Source: Salarchaeum japonicum_A (lineage in GTDB: Archaea > Halobacteriota > Halobacteria > Halobacteriales > Halobacteriaceae). Taken from it: a DNA stretch of 64,000 nt. The stretch spans positions 69,396 through 133,395 of the forward strand of contig NZ_JBNAMV010000001.1 of the NCBI RefSeq assembly GCF_049705945.1, given 5' to 3'. A model generated the notes under the pieces. It was not told the origin of the DNA, did no database searches, and saw nothing but the letters and a program-made list of their open reading frames with translations. This document shows positions 17,986-25,584 of the stretch, piece by piece. How positions within the stretch are numbered: the stretch's first letter is position 1; every line of letters begins with the position of its first letter. A program made the position numbers and the translations under genes.

Positions 17986-20856
17986 TTATTGAACGTCCTC
18001 GCGTGTGGTCGGGACGTGGGTTTCGCTGAACAGCGCCGCGAACAACTTCCGCTGAACCGCCCGCACGTGCTCGTAGAACGCCGGCGGCGAAATGTCCAGC
18101 ATTCCCGCCACCTCCTCACCAGTGTTGTCCCGCGGCGATTCGAAGAACCCGCTGTAGTACGCCGTCTGCACGACCTCCCGCTGCCGGTCAGTCAACGCCT
18201 CCATGAACCGCGAGTACAGATCGTACTCAGAGCGCTCGTCCACCACTTGCTTCGATCGAAGGGTAACGTCCGCGAACGCCTCCCGGACGAGCCCCGTGAC
18301 GTGACGCACGTCTACACTTTCCGGCACGTCTATCGTGAGCTGGGTCTCCGTCGGCGTCGCCGTTGCCGCACGGAACACCGCCCCGTGGTCCGCCAACTCG
18401 AGCGCGAGAAACGGCTGCGTCAATCGCAAGCGCAACACGCCTCGCTGCCCGTCCCCGCTGACGCGCTGAACTGACCCGACGGCGACCAAGTCCGCCGCAA
18501 CCGTCTCTACGGTTTCGACCGCTGCATCCTCCACGGTCACGAAGACGTACGTCCCCTCGGCCGTCCGCTGCACGCCGCCCTCGTACGACACCGTACAGTC
18601 CGCCGCCGCCGCCAATCGCGACAGTACGAACGAGGAGTCCGCTACGTCGAGCGTCACCCGCGTCACCGCTGTCGTGAGCAAGGCGTTCTTCCGTTCGATT
18701 CCGCTCAGCGCGGACGCGATGGTCTCACCGAGTTCCGCGAGGACTTCCCGAGCGGTCTCGTCGAACGCGTGTTGTTGCGCCGCGTACACGGTTAACACAC
18801 CGTACGTGAGGTCATTGTACTGAAGCGGAATACTCAACACGGACAAGAAATCCCGCGAAAGCGCGTCCGTCCGCCACGCTTCTTCCCGGAGGCGCGCCGC
18901 GACGTTACTGATTCGAACCACGTCCCCGGAGGCGGCCGTCCGTGCCGCCGGTTCGACACCGGTCGCGTCGAGCTCGAACGACTGACTGTCCAAGTATCCC
19001 TGCTCGGCCCCTGCCCACGCTCGCGGTTCGACCGTCTCCCCCGCGGGGTCCGTCGTCCCGATCCACGCGAAGTTGAACCGGTCGTCGTCCGTGAGGAGTT
19101 CACAGACCGTGTGGTCGACCGCTTCGCGCGTCTCCGCTTCGACGAGCGCTTGGTCGATCTCTCGAATCGTCTCGTTCACCTGATTGAGATGCGTGAGTCG
19201 CTTGTTCTGCTGTTGGAGTTCCCGGTCCTGGTCGCGGAGCCGTGACTCCCGGGTGACTCGGTCGAGCGCCGCTTCCGCGGTGGCTGCGAGGAGGTCGGCA
19301 AGTTCCCCTGTCATGTCGTCGAACGTCCCGACGGTCTGCGTGCCCGCGACGAACACGCCGTGTTCGCCGAGCGGGATGAACGCCACACTCCGCAGGTCCG
19401 TCGCCGGCTCGGTGAGCCACTCTGACTCGTGGATGTCGTCGATGAACAGAGGTTTATTCTGGACGAAACTGTAGCTCACCGGGGACTCGCTGTTCGCTGG
19501 GACGGTCGTGAGCGGGCCGTTCACTTGATCCATTGCGGCGGATTGAGCCACTGGTTCGAGTTCGTTCGCGTCGGCGTCGAAGAGATACACCCCGCTCGCG
19601 TCCACGTCAAGTACGCTCGGGGTGTCGTCGACGACGTGCTGGGCGATTTCGCGGTGCGTGCTCGCGTACAGGAAATCCCGCGTCGTCTCCTGGAGCGTTG
19701 TCAACGCGTTCTCGCGCTGCTTGCGCTTCGTGATGTCCCGACAGCTGTAGAGGATGGTGCCGTCCTGAATCGACACCTCGCGGACGTTGACGAGCAGCGT
19801 GTGTTCGCGGCCCGCCTTGTCGGTCGCCGTGCACTCGATGTTCTTCAACACGCCGCGTTCCGCGAGTTCGTCCCGGTCGAAGAGGTCGTCCCCGAGAAGT
19901 TCTGTGATCGTGTCTTGGGCGTGGATTTCGTCGGCGGTGTAGCCGAAGATGTAGTGGACGTTCGGACAGACGTAGGTGTAGTCGCCGTCCTCGTCCGTCA
20001 TCAGAACCGTATCGGTCATGTTATTGAGCGTGACCCGATGGAGTTCTTCGGACTGCCGGAGGTCCCGCTCGAGTTCGACGCGGTCGGTGATATCGACGCC
20101 CTCGATGACGATGGAGACCAGCCTCCCGCGCTCGTCGTGAACGGGGCGCGCGGCGATATCGAGAACACGCGCGGTGTCGTCTGTCACGTCCCGTGTCACG
20201 ACGACGTTGCCGAACGCGCCCTGCATGGTGTTCTCGACGATCTGTCGAACGTCGGATTGCGTGCCTGCCCGGGCGGACCACCACGGGAGTTCCCAGAACG
20301 GCTGTCCGACGAGTGATTCGACATCCGCATCGATGAGGTCGCGGGCGGTCTCATTTACACGCGCGAGCTCCCCCGTCGGTTCGAGCACCCACGTGGCGGT
20401 CCGCGAATCGTGGAAGATCGCGTCGAACTGCCTGGCGCGCTCACGTTGCGTGGTCGTTCGCCGCGCAGCCCTGATGTGCCGCTCAATCCGCTCGTGAAGG
20501 TCATCCGGTACTGTCGAGTCGTCGCTCAACGCGACGTAATCCGTGACGCCCGCGGCGATAGCGTCGCTGGCGAGCCGTTCGGACCCGCTCGCCGTACACA
20601 GAATGACAGGGAGCGACCCGGTCTCGGAACGGAGAGCTCGGACGAGGTCGAGACCGTCCGTGCCCGCGAGCGCGTGGGCGGAGACGACGCAGTCGTGGTC
20701 GTCGCTGAGCGCGTTGATCGCGTTCGCCTTCGTCTCCGCGGTATCGACGCGTGCGTTCGTTTGCGCGTCGAGGGTCGTCGCGAGCGTCTCGACCCACGAT
20801 GTCGTGCCGACGAGGAGGAGCCGTGCGGAATCGAGGACCGTGGCAGTACTGGCCAT
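17986..20856 (-). CDS. Bat-like multi-domain sensor/transcription regulator with a degenerate receiver
   Basis: A 956-residue cytosolic regulator. Order: receiver-like domain (1-125), PAS (about 140-255), PAS (about 265-385), GAF (about 400-540), GAF (about 585-730), bacterioopsin-activator core (about 740-880), and HTH_10 (about 895-950, LTDRQREVVQTAYYSGFFE then ISPPAFYEHVRAVQRK). In the receiver the usual SDY/F phospho-acceptor position reads SAHALAGTDG: the Asp is replaced by Ala, so classical phosphorylation is not possible there. The PAS and GAF domains may sense redox, light or oxygen by analogy with Bat. Nearest neighbours are gdhB and an intergenic region; its targets are unknown. Confidence 0.88.
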   Translation of the reverse strand: MASTATVLDSARLLLVGTTSWVETLATTLDAQTNARVDTAETKANAINALSDDHDCVVSAHALAGTDGLDLVRALRSETGSLPVILCTASGSERLASDAIAAGVTDYVALSDDSTVPDDLHERIERHIRAARRTTTQRERARQFDAIFHDSRTATWVLEPTGELARVNETARDLIDADVESLVGQPFWELPWWSARAGTQSDVRQIVENTMQGAFGNVVVTRDVTDDTARVLDIAARPVHDERGRLVSIVIEGVDITDRVELERDLRQSEELHRVTLNNMTDTVLMTDEDGDYTYVCPNVHYIFGYTADEIHAQDTITELLGDDLFDRDELAERGVLKNIECTATDKAGREHTLLVNVREVSIQDGTILYSCRDITKRKQRENALTTLQETTRDFLYASTHREIAQHVVDDTPSVLDVDASGVYLFDADANELEPVAQSAAMDQVNGPLTTVPANSESPVSYSFVQNKPLFIDDIHESEWLTEPATDLRSVAFIPLGEHGVFVAGTQTVGTFDDMTGELADLLAATAEAALDRVTRESRLRDQDRELQQQNKRLTHLNQVNETIREIDQALVEAETREAVDHTVCELLTDDDRFNFAWIGTTDPAGETVEPRAWAGAEQGYLDSQSFELDATGVEPAARTAASGDVVRISNVAARLREEAWRTDALSRDFLSVLSIPLQYNDLTYGVLTVYAAQQHAFDETAREVLAELGETIASALSGIERKNALLTTAVTRVTLDVADSSFVLSRLAAAADCTVSYEGGVQRTAEGTYVFVTVEDAAVETVETVAADLVAVGSVQRVSGDGQRGVLRLRLTQPFLALELADHGAVFRAATATPTETQLTIDVPESVDVRHVTGLVREAFADVTLRSKQVVDERSEYDLYSRFMEALTDRQREVVQTAYYSGFFESPRDNTGEEVAGMLDISPPAFYEHVRAVQRKLFAALFSETHVPTTREDVQ

Positions 20857-21139
20857 TGGTCGGTCGTACTCGCTCGGTCCGGTTCAACGTACCGTTGAGT
20901 TACACCTGTCGGCGAAGATACTGGTCGGGCCCGGAGCACCACGCAGCGCGGCGGATAGCCGACTATGGTCCGCTCGTAGCGGACTTGATTGGGCTTACGT
21001 GCACACCACATGGGCGGTGCGTTCAAGCGACTGCTACGATAGCAGTGGTTTTCATACGGAGTCTTTATTTAGAGAGGGAGAAACAAACATTCAGACTACT
21101 TACAAATTTATTACCAAGATTACCAATCTGGGGTGGTGT

Positions 21140-21250
21140 CTATATGATATTAAAATACTGAAGACCAGTAATTAGCAAGATGGCAACAATCAATACGAGT
21201 AGCATGACCCACGAAGGGACATCTTTCCGAATCCTGAACGCCCAGTCCAT
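21140..21250 (-). CDS. Single-TM microprotein (36 aa)
   Basis: An ATG at 21248-21250 opens a 36-residue frame ending in TAG at 21140-21142. The N-terminus is MDWAFRIRKDVPSWV, then a hydrophobic helix of about 18 residues (MLLVLIVAILLITGL) and a short polar end. Charged residues lie only on the N-terminal side, giving a plausible membrane topology. Lower GC than the neighbours. No family is recognised, and it could be chance, but the clean hydropathy profile argues for a real gene. Confidence 0.45.
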   Translation of the reverse strand: MDWAFRIRKDVPSWVMLLVLIVAILLITGLQYFNII

Positions 21251-21479
21251 ATGACCCAATGACCTGTCTGATTACTATAATTCCCTATCAGAGTTTCTAG
21301 TTGCGAAACACAAGTGAGTCATCTCCTACACAGCACCATTCATTCAGCTGGCAAATCGGCTGCCTTTGCTGCGTAAGGATTCTGTACGTACCGCTTAGAC
21401 CGCTTCAGTTTCAGAGACCCGTCCGAATACATAACTCGCGATAGCAACTCCTGACAGAGGGGTTAAAGCCATCGCCGTC

Positions 21480-21619
21480 ATGTGCGGCATCTACACCACT
21501 GCACGCCTCGGACTGGCCGCCCGCGTCACCGACGACAGCCGCCGATTCCTTGACCGGCACCCGAGAGCATGCGGGACTTCATCGATGACCACGGGGACAA
21601 CTTCCAACGTGACGAGTAA
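21480..21619 (+). pseudogene. Remnant C-terminus of an NmrA/SDR-like NAD(P)-binding protein
   Basis: ATG 21480 opens a frame reading ARLGLAARVTDDSRRFLDRHP. A one-base shift then allows PESMRDFIDDHGDNFQRDE and a stop at 21617-21619. The combined pattern resembles the C-terminus of NmrA-like NAD(P)-binding proteins, in which a phrase like GRxPxSMRDF leads to a terminal helix. The Rossmann half is absent. A relic is likely, but the identification rests on about 45 residues. Confidence 0.35.
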
Positions 21620-21687
21620 CTGCTCACGGATGTTGTCAGAACCCACGAACGCAACACATGCGCATAGTCTCAAACTCCCTGATTCGG

Positions 21688-22083
21688 TTAAGCGTCCGGT
21701 AGCGCGTCGAGGACGCGTTCGAACCGCTCCCGTACGTCTGTTGCGACCGCGTCCAGTTCGGGGTTGTCGACGACGGAGAGCATGACTTCGGGGTCGACTG
21801 CGCTCACGCCGATGTCGCCATCGTCGGTCTCGTACACGATGACGTTACACGGCAGTAGCGCGCCGACTCGTAATTCGTCTTCGAGCGCTTGCTGCGCGAG
21901 CGGCGGGTTGCACGCGCCGAGAATCCGGTACTGTCGGAACTCCACGTCTAGTTTCTCCGTGAGAGTCTGTTGGACGTCGATGTCGGAGAGCACCCCGAAG
22001 CCTTCCTCGGACAGTGCCGCTGTCGTCTGTTCGACGACCTCATCGAACTCACCTTCGACGCGCTTGTCCAGAGTATAGGACAT
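21688..22083 (-). CDS. DUF302 family protein
   Basis: A 131-residue single-domain protein. MSYTLDKRVEGEFDEVVEQTTAALSE and the central LGACNPPLAQQALEDE and GALLPCNVIVYE are characteristic of DUF302, which forms a swapped-hairpin dimer. Two cysteines (in LGACNPP and LLPCNV) are conserved in the family. ATG 22083 is chosen since an upstream extension of 26 codons is not conserved-looking and overlaps the regulatory motif. It shares the promoter motif of the downstream sulfur genes, placing it in that regulon; DUF302 genes often sit with sulfur-oxidation and DsrE/TusA genes. Molecular role unknown. Confidence 0.85.
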   Translation of the reverse strand: MSYTLDKRVEGEFDEVVEQTTAALSEEGFGVLSDIDVQQTLTEKLDVEFRQYRILGACNPPLAQQALEDELRVGALLPCNVIVYETDDGDIGVSAVDPEVMLSVVDNPELDAVATDVRERFERVLDALPDA

Positions 22084-22095
22084 ACTACCCAATAC
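22082..22095 (-). promoter_or_regulatory. Sulfur-locus motif, site 1 (DUF302 gene)
   Basis: On the minus strand the sequence is GTATTGGGTAGTAT, ending directly at the ATG of the DUF302 gene. Eleven bases (TATTGGGTAGT) are identical to the site before tusA. At this position it would overlap the transcription/translation start, as expected for a repressor operator. Confidence 0.5.
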
Positions 22096-22187
22096 AGCTG
22101 CCTCAGTAATAGATATTGCGTCCGGAAGGACAGGTAGCATCGTTGCGAAGCGGCCGGTCACGTCCGTACTGTCCGCCAGTGTGCGGA

Positions 22188-22766
22188 TCAGACGAGGAGT
22201 TGGATGTCGGCGTCGGCCATGTCCTGAATTGCGGTGGCAGCACCGACGCCTGTCGTCACGCCGTCGTAGAAGTCGTCCTCGTCGTAGTCCATCAGGTCGA
22301 TGGTCATCTGGCAGGCCTGGAATTCGACGCCCATGTCGAGTGAGGTGTCGATGAGTTCCTCGATAGTGGCCGTGTCGTTGTCCTCGATCTTCCGCTCCAT
22401 CATCGTCGTGGTCACGCGATCCATGCCGGGAAGCGCGGCGACGGCGTTCGGGACCGGCATGTTGGGGTTACCGACCGAGCTCAGTTTGAGGTTTTTCGAG
22501 CGTTCCTCGTGCAGGATGTCGAGTCCCCAGAACGTGTGGAAGACGGTGACTTCGTACCCGAACGCGGCGGCGGTGCTGGCGAGAATGAGCGGCGGGTACG
22601 CCATGTCGAGCGTACCCTTCGTGGCGATGATGCTCATCTTCTGCTGGTCGTCGTCGGTCGCCGCGGCGAGCTGTTGTTCGAGTTCGTCGATACGCGCGGC
22701 AAGCTCTGCACGCGATGGGGCGTCCACTGCGGCCTCGGCCGGCGCATCGGATGTGTCCGTGCTCAT
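22188..22766 (-). CDS. DsrE/DsrF-like (DsrE2) sulfur-carrier family protein
   Basis: A 192-residue protein from ATG 22764-22766. The N-terminal ~45 residues are Ala/Asp/Glu-rich and probably helical (RAELAARIDELEQQLAA). The DsrE-like fold follows: KMSIIATKGTLDMAYPPLIL, FGYEVTVFHTFWGLDIL, and the candidate persulfide Cys in EFQACQMTIDLM. Members of this group accept or pass sulfane sulfur with TusA. It lies 2 bases after tusA in the same direction, so the pair is an operon. The downstream DUF302 gene runs the same way with its own motif. Confidence 0.85.
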   Translation of the reverse strand: MSTDTSDAPAEAAVDAPSRAELAARIDELEQQLAAATDDDQQKMSIIATKGTLDMAYPPLILASTAAAFGYEVTVFHTFWGLDILHEERSKNLKLSSVGNPNMPVPNAVAALPGMDRVTTTMMERKIEDNDTATIEELIDTSLDMGVEFQACQMTIDLMDYDEDDFYDGVTTGVGAATAIQDMADADIQLLV

Positions 22767-22768
22767 CG

Positions 22769-23011
22769 TCACTCCGTCTTCCGGACGTAGTGCGTGTACA
22801 CGTCGTCGCCCTCTCGCTGGTCGACGAGTTCGACGCCGTCGGTCGTATCGGCCCACCCGCCGAGGTCGCTCATGCTTCCGGGGTCGGTGGCGAGGACCTC
22901 CAGCACGTCGCCGGTGTCGAGCTGGTCGGTCGCCTGTTTCGTCTTGACGACGGGCATCGGGCAGTTCTGTCCTTTCACGTCGAGCGTCTCAGTGACTTCG
23001 TACTGCGTCAT
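22769..23011 (-). CDS. tusA: TusA/SirA-like sulfur carrier protein
   Basis: An 80-residue protein carrying sulfane sulfur as a persulfide on the Cys of LDVKGQNCPMPVVKTKQA, the conserved CPxP motif. It ends with the typical DVYTHYVRKTE strand. ATG 23011 is chosen; a TTG seven codons upstream is less likely. It is the first gene of tusA-dsrE2 and diverges from the rhodanese-MBL gene at 23218. It probably relays sulfur between rhodaneses and the DsrE protein or tRNA-thiolation/Moco enzymes. Confidence 0.9.
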   Translation of the reverse strand: MTQYEVTETLDVKGQNCPMPVVKTKQATDQLDTGDVLEVLATDPGSMSDLGGWADTTDGVELVDQREGDDVYTHYVRKTE

Positions 23012-23020
23012 GGTTTTGAC

Positions 23021-23034
23021 TTCACTACCCAATA
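23021..23034 (-). promoter_or_regulatory. Sulfur-locus motif, site 2 (tusA)
   Basis: The minus strand reads ATATTGGGTAGTGA, 9 bases before the tusA ATG. It shares TATTGGGTAGT with site 1. A downstream-of-TATA position fits repression. Confidence 0.5.
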
Positions 23035-23170
23035 TTGTGCGGCCTTAGAAAAACGTATCGGTAGTAATCCAGATAAAGAACAATACAGAGTGCTGCTTTA
23101 CGGCAGAAAAGGCGTAATTTAGGCCTATTAGGCCATTTACGGCCGCTATGATGTTGTGCAATAGATGAAT

Positions 23171-23183
23171 TACTATACAAAGT
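23171..23183 (+). promoter_or_regulatory. Sulfur-locus motif, site 3 (first rhodanese-MBL gene, inverted)
   Basis: The plus strand reads TACTATACAAAGT, the inverse of TTTGTATAGTA. It is followed at once by CTTATTTGCG, a plausible TATA element about 25-30 bases before ATG 23218. The motif therefore sits just upstream of the TATA box. Confidence 0.45.
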
Positions 23184-23217
23184 CTTATTTGCGAGCAGTC
23201 GATAGGAGGCAGTGAAG

Positions 23218-24387
23218 ATGACTGAGAACGACGACGCGGCGATCGACGCAGTCACACCGACTGACCTGAAAGCGCGCATCGACAACGGCGAGGACGTGTT
23301 CATCCTCGACGCACGCGCCGAAGGCGACTTCGAAGAGTGGCATATCGACGGCGAGAACGTCGACATCGTCAACTATCCGTACTTCGAACTGCTCGACGGT
23401 ATCCCCGCAGACCTCCACGAAGACCTCCCTGACGACCGCCGCATCACGGCGCTCTGCGCGAAAGGCGGCTCCAGCGAACTCGTCGCCGAGAACCTCGCGG
23501 ACGCCGGCTACGACGTCGACCACCTCGAACGCGGAATGCAGGGATGGGCCCGCATCTACGAGTACCAAGAACTCGACGCGGACGCCGACGCGACGGTCGT
23601 CCAGTACCAGCGCCCCTCCAGCGGCTGTCTCGCGTACCTCATCGTTTCGGACGGTGAGGCAGCGGTCGTCGACCCACTGCGGGCGTTCACCCAGGAGTAC
23701 GTGCAGGACGCACGCGCGTTCGGCGCCGACCTCACGTACGCGCTTGACACGCACATTCACGCCGACCACATCTCCGGCCTCCGCGACCTCGCGGCGGAGA
23801 CGGACGCGACGGCCGTCCTCCCCGACGCGGCGGTCGAGCGCGGCGTCGAGTACGATACCCCCTACGAGACCGTTGCGGACGGCGACACGCTCACACTCGG
23901 CAACACCGAAATCGACGTCGTCGCCACGCCCGGACACACCACGGGCATGACCGCGTACGCGGTGGGGCCAGTCCTGTTCACGGGCGATGGCTTATTCACG
24001 GAGAGCGTCGCACGTCCCGACCTCGAAGACCCCGAGGCCGCGAAGGACGCCGCACGCACGCTCTACGACAGCCTCCACGGAAAGGTTCTCTCGTGGCCCG
24101 ACGCGACGGTCGTCGCGCCCGCGCACTTCAGCGACGCCGCGACTCCGAACGACGACGGCACGTACACCGCCGAACTCGGCGACCTCACCGAGCGGATGGA
24201 AGCGCTCACGATGGACGCAGACGAGTTCGTCGACTTCATCGTCTCGGATATGCCGCCGCAGCCGGCGAACTACGAGGACATCATCGCGACTAACCTCGGC
24301 CGGCAGTCGCCCGACGACGAGGAGGCGTTCGAACTCGAACTCGGCCCGAACAACTGCGCCGCAAGCGAGGAGGCGCTGACGAACTAA
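23218..24387 (+). CDS. Rhodanese-metallo-beta-lactamase fusion (persulfide dioxygenase-like), copy 1
   Basis: A 389-residue cytosolic enzyme. The N-terminal rhodanese domain (about 10-115) has the active-site Cys in LCAKGGSS. A metallo-beta-lactamase domain (about 125-320) with THIHADHISG supplies the HxHxDH metal site, plus ATPGHTTG and FTGDGLF; this arrangement resembles ETHE1/Blh-type persulfide dioxygenases, here with the rhodanese first. The C-terminus ends with LELGPNNCAAS, shared with copy 2. It would take persulfide sulfur from a carrier and oxidise it to sulfite. AGGAGG at 23204-23209 supports ATG 23218. Followed 2 bases later by a YeeE/YedE gene. Confidence 0.88.
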   Translation: MTENDDAAIDAVTPTDLKARIDNGEDVFILDARAEGDFEEWHIDGENVDIVNYPYFELLDGIPADLHEDLPDDRRITALCAKGGSSELVAENLADAGYDVDHLERGMQGWARIYEYQELDADADATVVQYQRPSSGCLAYLIVSDGEAAVVDPLRAFTQEYVQDARAFGADLTYALDTHIHADHISGLRDLAAETDATAVLPDAAVERGVEYDTPYETVADGDTLTLGNTEIDVVATPGHTTGMTAYAVGPVLFTGDGLFTESVARPDLEDPEAAKDAARTLYDSLHGKVLSWPDATVVAPAHFSDAATPNDDGTYTAELGDLTERMEALTMDADEFVDFIVSDMPPQPANYEDIIATNLGRQSPDDEEAFELELGPNNCAASEEALTN

Positions 24388-24389
24388 CG

Positions 24390-24890
24390 ATGGATACACT
24401 CACACCGCTGCTCGTATCCGACTCGCTCTTCCCGCGCGGGATACTGCCGTATCTCGCCGGCGGCCTCCTCGTCGGCCTCGGCGCGGCAGTCATCTACCTC
24501 GCGACGGGAATCATCGCGGGCGCGAGCACGTTCCTCGAATCCACGCTCTCGTACGTCTCGAGCGTCGAGCGGTTCAATCGATTCAAGTACGTTCAGTCGC
24601 GCGACTGGCGGGTCGTGTTCACGCTCGGTATCGTCGTCGGCGCGGCCGTCTGGGGGCTCGTGCTCGCACCCGATCCCGGCATCTGGACGACTGACGTTCA
24701 GTGGTGGCGGTTGCTCGGCGGTGGCGTGCTCGTCGGCATCGGCACCCGTCTCGGGAAGGGGTGTACGTCCGGCCACGGTGTCTGCGGCGTCGGCTCGCTC
24801 TCCAACACGTCGCTCGTGAACGTCGCGACGTTCATGGTGTTCGCCATCGGAACCGCACAGCTCGTCCAAGCGGCGGGGGTGTCGCCGTGA
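24390..24890 (+). CDS. YeeE/YedE family sulfur-transport protein, first half
   Basis: A 166-residue membrane protein with about four to five helices, equal to one half of the YeeE/YedE (TsuA-like) thiosulfate-uptake fold. The key motif GKGCTSGHGVCG contains the conserved Cys thought to contact thiosulfate. The N-terminal GGLLVGLGAAVIYLATGIIAG is typical. Its stop overlaps the next gene's GTG start by 3 bases (GTGA), so it should pair with it in one transporter. Substrate (thiosulfate, polysulfide or another sulfane-sulfur compound) is inferred from family and neighbours. Confidence 0.88.
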   Translation: MDTLTPLLVSDSLFPRGILPYLAGGLLVGLGAAVIYLATGIIAGASTFLESTLSYVSSVERFNRFKYVQSRDWRVVFTLGIVVGAAVWGLVLAPDPGIWTTDVQWWRLLGGGVLVGIGTRLGKGCTSGHGVCGVGSLSNTSLVNVATFMVFAIGTAQLVQAAGVSP

Positions 24891-25339
24891 GCGACGACGC
24901 GCAGAGCCCGCTGTTCCTGCCCGTCATCTTCGTCGGCGGGCTCGTGTTCGGGCTCGGACTCGCTGTCAGCGGCATGGCGCGCCCGGAGGTCGTTCTCGAC
25001 TTCCTCCAGTTCGAGGACTTCGGCCTCGTCTTCGTGATGGGCGGCGCCGCTGTCGTCACCGGTGTCACGTTCGCCGTGGCGACGCGGTACCTCGACCATG
25101 CGCCGCTCACCGCGAGCGAGTACACGCGTCGCGTGAAGGAGTTCGACCGCAACGTCGTCGTGGGTGGTGCGATATTCGGCGTCGGCTGGGGCGTCTCCGG
25201 CATCTGTCCCGGGGCGGCCTACGCGAGTTTTGGCGTCGGAAACTACATCATCCTCTGGGCGATCGCAGGCATGTTCCTCGGCGCGTACGCCCAGGGATAC
25301 GTCCGTTCGCGTCTCAGCGGCACTACGGAGGGGAACTAA
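24887..25339 (+). CDS. YeeE/YedE family sulfur-transport protein, second half
   Basis: A 150-residue protein with about four to five helices, starting with GTG 24887 overlapping the previous stop. It has GLVFGLGLAVSGMARPEVVLDFL and later GVGWGVSGICPGAAYASFG, where the Cys replaces the one in the first half. In bacterial YeeE these two halves are one chain, so the archaeal transporter is a probable heterodimer. It ends before a promoter-bearing gap. Confidence 0.88.
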   Translation: MSDDAQSPLFLPVIFVGGLVFGLGLAVSGMARPEVVLDFLQFEDFGLVFVMGGAAVVTGVTFAVATRYLDHAPLTASEYTRRVKEFDRNVVVGGAIFGVGWGVSGICPGAAYASFGVGNYIILWAIAGMFLGAYAQGYVRSRLSGTTEGN

Positions 25340-25381
25340 ACCTCATGTCTTCGAAACCACTCGAAACCCGACAACGCCAGC

Positions 25382-25397
25382 AGTATTGTATAGTATT
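25382..25397 (+). promoter_or_regulatory. Sulfur-locus motif, site 4 (fullest copy)
   Basis: AGTATTGTATAGTATT lies 35 bases before ATG 25433 of the small membrane protein gene and is the best match to the shared consensus. It contains two AGTATT units 10 bases apart, i.e. about one helical turn. Confidence 0.55.
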
Positions 25398-25432
25398 AGC
25401 ACATCAAAACACTCGTATGAGGGGTGCGTAAG

Positions 25433-25582
25433 ATGTTCGGCATAGAGTCCGCGAGCGCGTCGGTACAGGCGGGTATCACCGTCGGAACCGTCCTTGCGGA
25501 GGCTATCGCCCTCTACCTCGCGTACGGTGCGCTCAGCGAAACGGTCGGGGCGACCGTCCTCGACGCCCTCGGGGGTGACTGA
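25433..25582 (+). CDS. Small single-TM protein (49 aa) preceding a TauE/SafE permease
   Basis: A 49-residue protein with one Ala/Val/Leu-rich helix (AGITVGTVLAEAIALYLAYG) and an acidic end (ALGGD). The same kind of short protein recurs in front of sulfite-exporter-family genes in haloarchaea as I remember them, but I cite no number for certain. It stops 2 bases before the permease ATG, so the two are co-translated. It may be an accessory subunit. A match to the locus motif lies upstream. Confidence 0.7.
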   Translation: MFGIESASASVQAGITVGTVLAEAIALYLAYGALSETVGATVLDALGGD

Positions 25583-25584
25583 CG

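Noticed and set aside
23111..23145. GGCC-containing repeats (AGGCCTATTAGGCC..GGCC) considered as a terminator or operator
   Set aside because: The spacing is irregular, no stable stem with a T run follows, and other promoters in the locus lack it.
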